From Bacteroidales bacterium UBA1208 (GTDB taxonomy: Bacteria > Bacteroidota > Bacteroidia > Bacteroidales > P3), in assembly GCA_002309955.1 (NCBI GenBank), contig DBXQ01000083.1, positions 488-6,109 of the forward strand: a stretch of 5,622 bases of DNA, given 5' to 3'. The position numbers and the translations under genes are program-made. Position 1 is the first letter of the stretch; each line of letters begins with the position of its first letter. The notes beneath the pieces were generated by a model. It saw only the letters and a program-made list of their open reading frames with translations, had not been told where the DNA came from and searched no databases. Below, one piece after another: positions 1 to 5,622 of the stretch.

Positions 1-1298
1 TACAAGAAGTTGTTGTAAGGGTATCTCACCGCGTGGATTTTCTTCACCTCCTCGTACATAACATTCCGCAGCTCGTCGATATTCTCGCGGTTGGCGGCAC
101 TGATGAAGATAGTGTGCAGGGTGTCGTTTTTTTCCGACTGCCGAGCCATCCAGCTGTCCTTCAACATCTCCAGTGTCCAGTTGGCCTTGGTCATGGGTGT
201 CAAGTCGTCCTCTTCTTTCTCAATAAAGGTATAGGCGTCAATCTTGTTGAACACAAGGATAGTAGGCTTGTTGTTAGCGCCGATTTCCTCTAATGTTCGG
301 TTCACGGCGTTGATCTGCTCCTCGTAGTCAGGGTGGGAAATATCGACAATGTGCATCAGCAGGTCCGCCTCGCATACCTCGTCTAACGTCGACTTAAACG
401 ACTCCACTAGTCCGTGGGGCAGCTTGCGGATAAAACCCACCGTGTCGGTGAGCAGGAAGGGCAGATTGCCCAGCACCACCTTGCGCACCGTGGTGTCCAG
501 CGTGGCAAAGAGCTTGTTCTCGGCAAACACCTCGCTCTTGCTCAGCAGGTTCATCAGCGTCGACTTGCCCACATTGGTGTATCCCACCAATGCCACACGC
601 ACCAGTGCCTCGCGGTTCTTCCTCTGCTGCACCTTCTGCTTGTCAATATCCTTCAGCTTCTCTTTCAGCAGGGCAATCTTCTCGGTAATCAGTCGGCGGT
701 CGGTCTCAATCTGTGTCTCGCCCGGCCCGCGCATACCGATACCACCGCGCTGCCGCTCAAGGTGTGTCCACATGCGGGTCAAACGAGGCAGCATATACTG
801 CAACTGTGCCAGTTCCACCTGTGTCTTGGCGATACTGGTACGGGCGCGCTTGGCGAATATATCCAAAATCAACGTGGTGCGGTCCAAAATCCGGCACTCA
901 AACTCGCGTTCCAGATTGCGCAGCTGTGCAGGCGACAGTTCATCGTCGAACACCAGAAAGTCGGCATCTAATGCATTCTTGTACTCCTTAATCTCCTCTA
1001 ATTTGCCGCTGCCCACATATGTACGTGTATCTGGACGTTCCAATTTCTGAATCACCTGTTTTACCGGTATGCCGCCAGCGGTGTCAAGCAGAAAAGCCAA
1101 TTCATTCAGGCACTCTTGTGTACGTTCCATCGTCGTGCCGCCACTGCACACGCTCACCAGTATAGCTTTTTCCGGCACCTCCTCTGTGCTGAAGGTGTTC
1201 CGTTCCTGTGGCGTTGGGCGTTTCTTGGGCAACCCCTCGGCTTCCCAAGCTCCCGTGGGGCTCTTCCATTTACCGTGGTTATTCGGTTTCCAACTCAT
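1..1298 (-). CDS. hflX: GTPase HflX, ribosome-associated (3' end cut by window edge)
   Basis: This is a GTP-binding protein of the Obg-HflX class. Characterised family members bind the 50S subunit and split stalled or stressed 70S ribosomes in the cytoplasm. The reading frame gives 432 codons to the window edge. In order it shows an N-terminal HflX domain (about residues 44-180, with YVGSGKLEEI at 94-103), the glycine-rich hinge with GGIGMRGPGETQIETDRR at 185-202, then a G domain with G1 GYTNVGKS (239-246), G2-region TLDTT (266-270), G3 DTVGF (285-289), G4 NKID (351-354) and G5 SAAN (400-403). Residues about 355-392 form a charged insertion between G4 and G5. The reading ends at VRYPYNNFL, close to the usual end of the family, so only a few residues are probably missing. 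The ATG at 1298 is chosen because an in-frame TAG lies at 1322-1320 and the next ATG (codon 57) falls inside the N-terminal domain. About 40 residues precede that domain, which is longer than I expect. The gene starts 37 bp after the glycosyltransferase stop, so co-transcription is likely. Confidence 0.95.
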   Translation of the reverse strand, partial: MSWKPNNHGKWKSPTGAWEAEGLPKKRPTPQERNTFSTEEVPEKAILVSVCSGGTTMERTQECLNELAFLLDTAGGIPVKQVIQKLERPDTRTYVGSGKLEEIKEYKNALDADFLVFDDELSPAQLRNLEREFECRILDRTTLILDIFAKRARTSIAKTQVELAQLQYMLPRLTRMWTHLERQRGGIGMRGPGETQIETDRRLITEKIALLKEKLKDIDKQKVQQRKNREALVRVALVGYTNVGKSTLMNLLSKSEVFAENKLFATLDTTVRKVVLGNLPFLLTDTVGFIRKLPHGLVESFKSTLDEVCEADLLMHIVDISHPDYEEQINAVNRTLEEIGANNKPTILVFNKIDAYTFIEKEEDDLTPMTKANWTLEMLKDSWMARQSEKNDTLHTIFISAANRENIDELRNVMYEEVKKIHAVRYPYNNFL

Positions 1299-1335
1299 GC
1301 TCTCGATTCCTGCAATGTCCTAATACACAAACCAT

Positions 1336-2547
1336 CTATTTGCGGTTATGTCGCTCGTATGCCACCTTGCTCAATCCTGCATTAACAACATTCTGCAGCA
1401 CCCCTTCCAATTTCTCCCCTGCAGCATCCCAACTATAATTGTCGCAAACAAAAGCGTAGCCGTTCTCAGCCAACTGGTCGCGCAACTGTTGGTCACGCAG
1501 CAATGCTATCAAATGTTCTGCAAACTCATACGGGGTATTTCCAATAAGCACATCTTTGCCCTCTTGAGCACGAAGCGAGTCATTTGCTATAGATGTGGTG
1601 ACACAAGGCAGCTTCATGGCCATCGCTTCCAGCAACTTGTTCTGCAACCCTGAACCCGTCTGCATGGGAGCGGCAAAGATGCGTGCCGAAGCATAGCTTT
1701 CGCGTATGTCGTCCACATAACCCGAAACCGTGACAAGCTTGCTGGCCAGATGGCTCACCTTGTTCTTGGGGTAAGCGCCGGCCAGCAGCAATTTCGCCTG
1801 CGGGAACTCCTGCCACACTATAGGCATCACCTCTTTAACCAAGTACTGCGATGCATAAACATTCGGTTCATAGCGCATATTGCCACAGAAAACTATGTCA
1901 TATTCTTTTTCTCGCTCAAGGGGCTTAAAGTATTCGAAATCCACCCCATTTGGAACAACAATAATATCACCGTTCTTACGATGCGGTATCGCCTCACTGT
2001 CAGTCTCGGAAATAATCGTCAGCGCATCAAAAATCCTAAACGAATTATACTCCGTCGATCTCAGCATCTTAAACTCAAAATGCAGAATATAGTGCCACAA
2101 TCCCCGTGATTTTTCCATACGCCGTTCTGTATTCATCGAGAGGGCATCCTGAAAATCCATCACCTTAGGGATAGGCGAACGGCTCACCAACGTCATGGTA
2201 CGCACCATTTGGCTGTAGATAACATCCGGCACTACCTGCTTTTCGAATTTCTTATAACTGCGACGGGCCTTCAGCGAGTCCCAGTATCCTATCTGCAACG
2301 ATTTTGTATACAAATAGTTCCTCAGAACATTCTTATAATTAACCAAACGGGGAGAATGCACCACCTTGATGTCGCGACAATAAGGTGTCAACTTCTCTAT
2401 ACTCTCTGGGGGAACTTTCGTGTGCGACACACAAAAAAGATACACTTCATTATGTTTGGACAATTCCCTAATCTGATAAAAGGCTCTCAATTTGTCGCCT
2501 TTCTCAAGCGGATAAGGGAATCGGGGCAATACAACCAATATCTTCAT
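1336..2547 (-). CDS. Glycosyltransferase, GT4 family (GT-B fold), EPS/PEP-CTERM-type sugar transferase-like
   Basis: This is a probable retaining glycosyltransferase that moves a sugar from a nucleotide-sugar donor to a lipid-linked or polysaccharide acceptor at the inner face of the membrane. Donor and acceptor cannot be read from the sequence. The 403 residues fit a two-domain GT-B enzyme. The N-terminal domain opens with MKILVVLPRFPYPLEKGDKLR, has a first beta strand and a Pro/Gly-rich loop typical of GT4, and carries MDFQDALSMNTERR near 130-143. The C-terminal donor-binding domain has VVPNGVDFEYF (197-207), the strand DIVFCGNM (217-224), SGYVDDI (275-281), and GSGLQNKLLEAMAMKLPCV (298-316). 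The pattern GSGxQNKxLEAMAM resembles the TIGR03087-like (exosortase/EPS-associated) branch; E307 matches the second Glu of the GT4 EX7E motif, while the first Glu is not evident. No signal peptide or transmembrane segment is visible. The ATG at 2547 is chosen because an in-frame TAA lies six codons upstream (2565-2563). The gene sits between parC and hflX without other polysaccharide genes, and its 5' half looks richer in A+T than its neighbours. Confidence 0.88.
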   Translation of the reverse strand: MKILVVLPRFPYPLEKGDKLRAFYQIRELSKHNEVYLFCVSHTKVPPESIEKLTPYCRDIKVVHSPRLVNYKNVLRNYLYTKSLQIGYWDSLKARRSYKKFEKQVVPDVIYSQMVRTMTLVSRSPIPKVMDFQDALSMNTERRMEKSRGLWHYILHFEFKMLRSTEYNSFRIFDALTIISETDSEAIPHRKNGDIIVVPNGVDFEYFKPLEREKEYDIVFCGNMRYEPNVYASQYLVKEVMPIVWQEFPQAKLLLAGAYPKNKVSHLASKLVTVSGYVDDIRESYASARIFAAPMQTGSGLQNKLLEAMAMKLPCVTTSIANDSLRAQEGKDVLIGNTPYEFAEHLIALLRDQQLRDQLAENGYAFVCDNYSWDAAGEKLEGVLQNVVNAGLSKVAYERHNRK

Positions 2548-2615
2548 GATAATAATTGAAAATTAGAAACCAATTTGCTAACAGGTCATTATTCTTAACT
2601 TCTTAAATCATTGCA

Positions 2616-5315
2616 TTAAAACAGCGACGTCTGTGTTCCTTCGGCAAACCCTTCACGTCCTTCATCGACATCGTTCAAACCATCCTCTTCAGTCTCATCA
2701 TCAGGATTAGGCTCCGGCTCTGCTCCGGGTTCCAACCAGGTAAACGCCTTCACTTTGCTGGTTGTCACACGTTTGCCCTTAGCCTTGTATCCCTTCACAG
2801 CGATAAACTCATCCACATTAATGTCCTCCTCCAATATCTTCTTGCCCGATGCCTCGTCGTAGCTGACATGCAGATTGGGGTATGTGTCGAGACTGTAGGA
2901 CACCAGCCTGTCGCCCTCATCGATGAAAGGCAACTTCTTGTCGCTGTCCTCGGGCTGGAAACGCTTCAAATAGTAACTGCCCGTCTCCCCTTCCTGATAC
3001 AGTATTGTAACAATAGTGCGGGCGTTATACTTGCGTATCTCTATCATATCATCGTCGAAGTGAGTACTCAAATCCTGACCCGAAAGGCGCACATAGCCCG
3101 ACTGGGTGAGGGTGAACACACGGTCTCTGCCCGAGAAACGACCTAACGAGTCGCCTGCTCCGTTCACATTCAGTCTTCTTACCGTTGGGTCAAACCAAAT
3201 CTCACGGGCTTCGAGAGTCGAAACTCCCTCCCCTTTCTTGGTGATGTTGCGCACAGCATTGCGCGTCAATATATTGCCCATGGCCTTGCGTCCCTTGATA
3301 GCCAGTTTGGCAAAGTCGAAATCAAAGCTCACCTTTTTCAACTTGGCCTTAGTAGCATGGTGAACGGTGATGACCTCCGCCTCGCCATTGGGATTGGCTG
3401 TGAAATAGAGTATCTTGGTGCCTTTGGTTCCTTGTGTAAGGTTGTACTCCGTGTCGCGCGTTACACCCACTACGGAAAAACGTTTTACAAAGGCAAAGCC
3501 CATTGCCCCGTCACGATACACCATATTGTATACCGTGCGGTCGTCCTTCTTTCGGAAAAGACCTATATGCAACAACTCCTTGCATGCCGATGAACCCACA
3601 AAAGCTTTCTCCTGCACTTTGGTGACCACCATTGTGCCATCGGTGCGGAACACTATGATATCGTCCATCATTGAGCAATCAAAAGCATACTCGGCACCCT
3701 CGTCTTTCTTCAATCCCGTTCCGGCAAAACCTGTAGCCATGTTGACATAGAGTTTTTCGTTTGCCATAGCCACGTTGGCAGCCTGAATGTCCTCGAAATT
3801 ACGTATCTCGGTCTTCCTTTCACGCCCCTTGCCGTAAGTCTCAAGGATATGCTGGAAATAATGAATGGCGTACTCGGTTAGATGAGCCAAGTGGTTCTTG
3901 GTCTCCTCTATATCCATTTCGATGTTGGCAATCTCCTGCTCGGCTTTCTTGATGTCGAATTTGGAGATTTTGCGGACTGGTTTCTCGCACAATTTCAACA
4001 CATGGTCACGGGTTATCTCCTTGCGGAAAAGGTTTCGGTAAGGATCAAAACCATGCTCTATTCCTGTCACTTGGTCTTCCCAAGTCTTATAATCTTGGCG
4101 TTCCAGGATTTTATATATACCCTTCTCGAAGAATATCTTCTCTAACGAGACCCAATGCCAGCGGTCCTCCAACTCTGCAAGCAGAATCTCCAACTCTTGT
4201 CTCAACAAATCCTTTGTGCGCAGAGTTGAATGGCGCAATATATCGCTTGCCGTCATGAAAACGGGCTTGTTGTCCACAATCACGCAGGTCTGCGGCGAGA
4301 AATTTATTTGGCAGTTGGTAAAAGCATAGAGCGCGTCAATCATCTGGTCCGGCGATACACCCGAAGGCAAATAACACACTATCTCCACTTCGGCAGCAGT
4401 GTTGTCATCAACCTTCTTTATCTTGATTTCCTCCTTCTCGTTGGCTTTCAAAATACTGTCTATCAACACATCGGTAGTCACCGTATACGGTATTTCGGTG
4501 ATGACAATGGCTTTGCGCTTGTCGTCATAGTGCATCCTGGCACGTATACGCAACCTTCCTCCCAAGGCACCATCATTATACTTCGACACATCAATAAGTC
4601 CGCCCGTGGGGAAGTCGGGATAAATCTCAAACGGCTCATCCTTTAGTACATTGATAGACGCTTCTATCAACTCGCAAAAATTGTACGGCAATATGTTCGA
4701 TGTCAGTGTCACCGCAATGCCTTTCGTACCCTGGGACAACAATAGCGGGAATTTAATAGGCAGCGTCACCGGTTCCTGTTTGCGGCCGTCGTAACTTGGT
4801 TTCCATTGCGTGGTCTTGGGATTAAACACCACCTCCTTGGCAAATTTCGAGAGACGAGCCTCAATGTAACGGCCGGCAGCGGCACCATCACCTGTCAATA
4901 TATTACCCCAGTTACCCTGACAATCAACCAACAGGTTCTTCTGCCCCATTTTCACCAACGCATCGTTAATGGAGCCATCGCCGTGGGGATGATACAACAT
5001 CGTCGTACCCACAATGTTCGCTACCTTTGTAAAACGTCCGTCGTCAGTCTCTTTCATGGCATGGAGAATACGACGCTGGACAGGCTTCAATCCATCGTCG
5101 ATATCAGGCACCGAACGGTCAAGGATAACATCGGATGCATAGTCAATCCAATAGTCGCGGAACATGCCGTTTAGCGACAATGTCGAGCCTTCGCCCGTCG
5201 GCTCTTCAGCCAAAGATGCAGGGTTCTGTGTCGCAGAGTCTGAGCCAGTGTTCTGTGGCTCACCCTCTTCTGCACTCCAGGTCTGTTCTTCAGGAATATG
5301 ATGCTCTTCGTCCAT
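2616..5315 (-). CDS. parC: DNA topoisomerase IV subunit A
   Basis: This is the DNA-cutting subunit of a type IIA topoisomerase. With ParE it forms the A2B2 enzyme that decatenates replicated chromosomes and relaxes supercoils using ATP. Of the 899 residues, the first 45 or so are an acidic, low-complexity leader. The breakage-reunion domain begins at about 47 (LSLNGMFRDYWIDYASD), with DDGLKPVQRRIL (73-84), the HPHGDGS loop (109-115) and the catalytic Tyr150 next to Arg149 in AAAGRYIEARLS. A charged helical segment at about 455-495 fits the coiled-coil dimer gate. Residues from about 550 to 860 form the C-terminal beta-pinwheel. No canonical GyrA box (QRRGGKG-type) is present, only a degenerate KGRKAMGN at 674-681, which favours ParC over GyrA. 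An acidic tail (862-892) ends in QTSLF. The ATG at 5315 is chosen because an in-frame TAA lies four codons upstream (5327-5325) and the next Met (51) is inside the conserved domain. parE is not in the window. This appears to be the first gene of its transcription unit. Confidence 0.96.
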   Translation of the reverse strand: MDEEHHIPEEQTWSAEEGEPQNTGSDSATQNPASLAEEPTGEGSTLSLNGMFRDYWIDYASDVILDRSVPDIDDGLKPVQRRILHAMKETDDGRFTKVANIVGTTMLYHPHGDGSINDALVKMGQKNLLVDCQGNWGNILTGDGAAAGRYIEARLSKFAKEVVFNPKTTQWKPSYDGRKQEPVTLPIKFPLLLSQGTKGIAVTLTSNILPYNFCELIEASINVLKDEPFEIYPDFPTGGLIDVSKYNDGALGGRLRIRARMHYDDKRKAIVITEIPYTVTTDVLIDSILKANEKEEIKIKKVDDNTAAEVEIVCYLPSGVSPDQMIDALYAFTNCQINFSPQTCVIVDNKPVFMTASDILRHSTLRTKDLLRQELEILLAELEDRWHWVSLEKIFFEKGIYKILERQDYKTWEDQVTGIEHGFDPYRNLFRKEITRDHVLKLCEKPVRKISKFDIKKAEQEIANIEMDIEETKNHLAHLTEYAIHYFQHILETYGKGRERKTEIRNFEDIQAANVAMANEKLYVNMATGFAGTGLKKDEGAEYAFDCSMMDDIIVFRTDGTMVVTKVQEKAFVGSSACKELLHIGLFRKKDDRTVYNMVYRDGAMGFAFVKRFSVVGVTRDTEYNLTQGTKGTKILYFTANPNGEAEVITVHHATKAKLKKVSFDFDFAKLAIKGRKAMGNILTRNAVRNITKKGEGVSTLEAREIWFDPTVRRLNVNGAGDSLGRFSGRDRVFTLTQSGYVRLSGQDLSTHFDDDMIEIRKYNARTIVTILYQEGETGSYYLKRFQPEDSDKKLPFIDEGDRLVSYSLDTYPNLHVSYDEASGKKILEEDINVDEFIAVKGYKAKGKRVTTSKVKAFTWLEPGAEPEPNPDDETEEDGLNDVDEGREGFAEGTQTSLF

Positions 5316-5316
5316 A

Positions 5317-5335
5317 TTGCAATTTTAAATTGCAA
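5317..5335. promoter_or_regulatory. 19-bp perfect palindrome at the parC promoter and leader
   Basis: TTGCAATTT (5317-5325) and AAATTGCAA (5327-5335) are exact inverted repeats around one central base. The palindrome begins one base upstream of the parC start codon and extends three bases into the -7 box, so it covers the expected transcription start site and the whole short leader. It could be an operator for a dimeric repressor, or, once transcribed, a small A+T-rich hairpin near the start codon. The symmetry is seen directly; a regulatory role is inferred, and A+T-rich promoter DNA can produce such symmetry by chance. Confidence 0.5.
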
Positions 5336-5340
5336 AGATA
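5333..5340 (-). promoter_or_regulatory. parC promoter, Bacteroidota -7 box (TATCTTTG)
   Basis: On the minus strand the sequence reads TATCTTTG, an exact match to the Bacteroidota sigma-A -7 consensus TAnnTTTG. Seventeen bases lie between the box and the parC ATG, so transcription starting a few bases downstream would leave a leader of only about ten bases. At the expected spacing (about 19-21 bp further upstream, near 5360-5364) there is no TTTG, so the -33 element is weak or absent. The leader is A+T-rich and has no Shine-Dalgarno sequence, as is usual in this phylum. The match and position are seen in the sequence; activity is inferred. Confidence 0.72.
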
Positions 5341-5514
5341 CATATTATTTCTGATACTACTGATTTCTATTGCGACAAATTATGAACATTTTTTCTCACA
5401 GCCATCTAACAACACCCTGTTCGTCTGTACTCCATTCCCTCATCCCGTCCATAAGAATACCACTATATCAACTTGTATACACCGAATTGGCTTACAAATA
5501 CTATTTTTTGTGCA
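5341..5514. other. Non-coding upstream region with no recognisable gene
   Basis: Together with the elements on either side, this forms the 307-base gene-free region upstream of parC. I see no RNA gene, no riboswitch-like structure and no intrinsic terminator here. It contains A+T-rich runs near 5341-5396 and 5499-5509 and a short TGTATACA palindrome at 5474-5481, which is too short to interpret. The upstream part of the parC promoter, including any UP-like A+T element, would lie within 5341-5400. Confidence 0.6.
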
Positions 5515-5536
5515 AGTCCCTTTCGCACTGCCCTTG

Positions 5537-5580
5537 GTTCGCTCTTTCGTCCACCCTTCGACCTCAGTTCTCCCTCAGTT
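5537..5580 (-). repeat. Degenerate 11-bp-period purine-rich tandem repeat
   Basis: Read on the minus strand from 5580, successive 11-base blocks are AACTGAGGGAG, AACTGAGGTCG, AAGGGTGGACG and AAAGAGCGAAC. The first two agree at 9 of 11 positions, the second and third at 7 of 11; the fourth is weak, and further blocks to about 5515 keep only the purine bias. The first block differs from the unit of the neighbouring plus-strand array (AACGATGGGAG) at only three positions, so the two look like one repeat family in opposite orientation. No function is assigned. Confidence 0.55.
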
Positions 5581-5591
5581 ATCCTTTTGAA

Positions 5592-5622
5592 ATGGGAGAA
5601 CGATGGGAGAACGATGGGAGAA
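5592..5622 (+). repeat. 11-bp tandem repeat ATGGGAGAACG, running off the window edge
   Basis: Two perfect 11-base units (5592-5602 and 5603-5613) and nine bases of a third (5614-5622) are present, and the array is cut by the window end, so the full copy number is unknown. The strand is almost purely purine. GGGAGAAC at 5594-5601 is the exact reverse complement of GTTCTCCC at 5567-5574, giving 8-bp arms around a 19-base loop, so this array and the degenerate one at 5537-5580 could pair. It lies in intergenic DNA far upstream of parC. Confidence 0.85.

Noticed and set aside
349..1050. Long plus-strand open frame (233 codons) antisense to hflX
   Set aside because: The opposite strand encodes all the HflX G motifs in a continuous frame. 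The plus-strand translation is Ser/Arg-rich and low in structure, as expected for a shadow of a codon-biased gene.
1280..1335. ATG directly after the glycosyltransferase stop, opening an 18-codon frame that overlaps the hflX start
   Set aside because: It could be imagined as a leader peptide, but it has no ribosome-binding signal or regulatory codon pattern, and frames this short arise readily by chance.
2558..2565. TAATTTTC upstream of the glycosyltransferase as an internal -7 box
   Set aside because: It misses the final G of TAnnTTTG, no TTTG lies at the proper distance, and such near-matches are common in A+T-rich spacer DNA.
2548..2615. Intrinsic terminator after parC
   Set aside because: No G+C-rich hairpin followed by a T run is present on the minus strand in this spacer, so read-through into the glycosyltransferase gene is the simpler reading.
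5503..5510. TATTTTTT on the plus strand as a divergent promoter towards the right edge
   Set aside because: It is an imperfect -7 match with no -33 partner, and no plus-strand gene begins before the window ends.
5135..5590. Plus-strand open frame of 151 codons reaching into the upstream region
   Set aside because: Its first part is antisense to the conserved parC N-terminus, and the part outside parC runs through A+T-rich promoter DNA and the repeat. The translation has no recognisable domain.
5567..5601. GTTCTCCC/GGGAGAAC hairpin as a transcription terminator
   Set aside because: The loop is 19 bases, neither side has a T run, and the arms are explained by the two inverted repeat blocks.

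Overview
The window looks like ordinary chromosomal core DNA from a member of the Bacteroidota, most likely Bacteroidales and perhaps Prevotella-like. Three things point there: the topoisomerase IV A subunit belongs to the Bacteroidales-type branch (acidic ends, no GyrA box, HPHGDGS-type breakage region); the only clear promoter element is a Bacteroidota -7 box (TATCTTTG); and there are no convincing Shine-Dalgarno sequences before the starts. The genus is an inference, not something the sequence proves.

All three genes lie on the minus strand, so transcription runs from right to left. From 5622 down to 5316 there is a non-coding region that holds an 11-bp-period purine-rich repeat in two inverted blocks (about 5537-5580 and 5592-5622), a plain stretch, and then a promoter -7 box overlapping a perfect 19-bp palindrome directly before the first start codon. 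Next come parC (5315-2616, DNA topoisomerase IV subunit A, 899 aa), a 68-bp gap, a GT4-type glycosyltransferase (2547-1336, 403 aa), a 37-bp gap, and hflX (1298 to the left edge, ribosome-associated GTPase, at least 432 aa, missing only its extreme C-terminus).

The short gaps, shared strand and absence of a visible terminator or strong internal promoter suggest a single parC - glycosyltransferase - hflX transcription unit. The products do not share a pathway: chromosome decatenation, surface or exopolysaccharide glycosylation, and rescue or splitting of stalled ribosomes. The grouping is therefore probably a matter of co-expression rather than a biochemical system.

I found no mobile element, CRISPR array, tRNA, rRNA or defence system, and no undescribed multi-gene system. 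The points most worth a second look are the QTSLF sequence at the very C-terminus of ParC, which matches the sliding-clamp-binding consensus, the palindrome built into the parC promoter, and the inverted 11-bp-period repeat blocks at the right edge.
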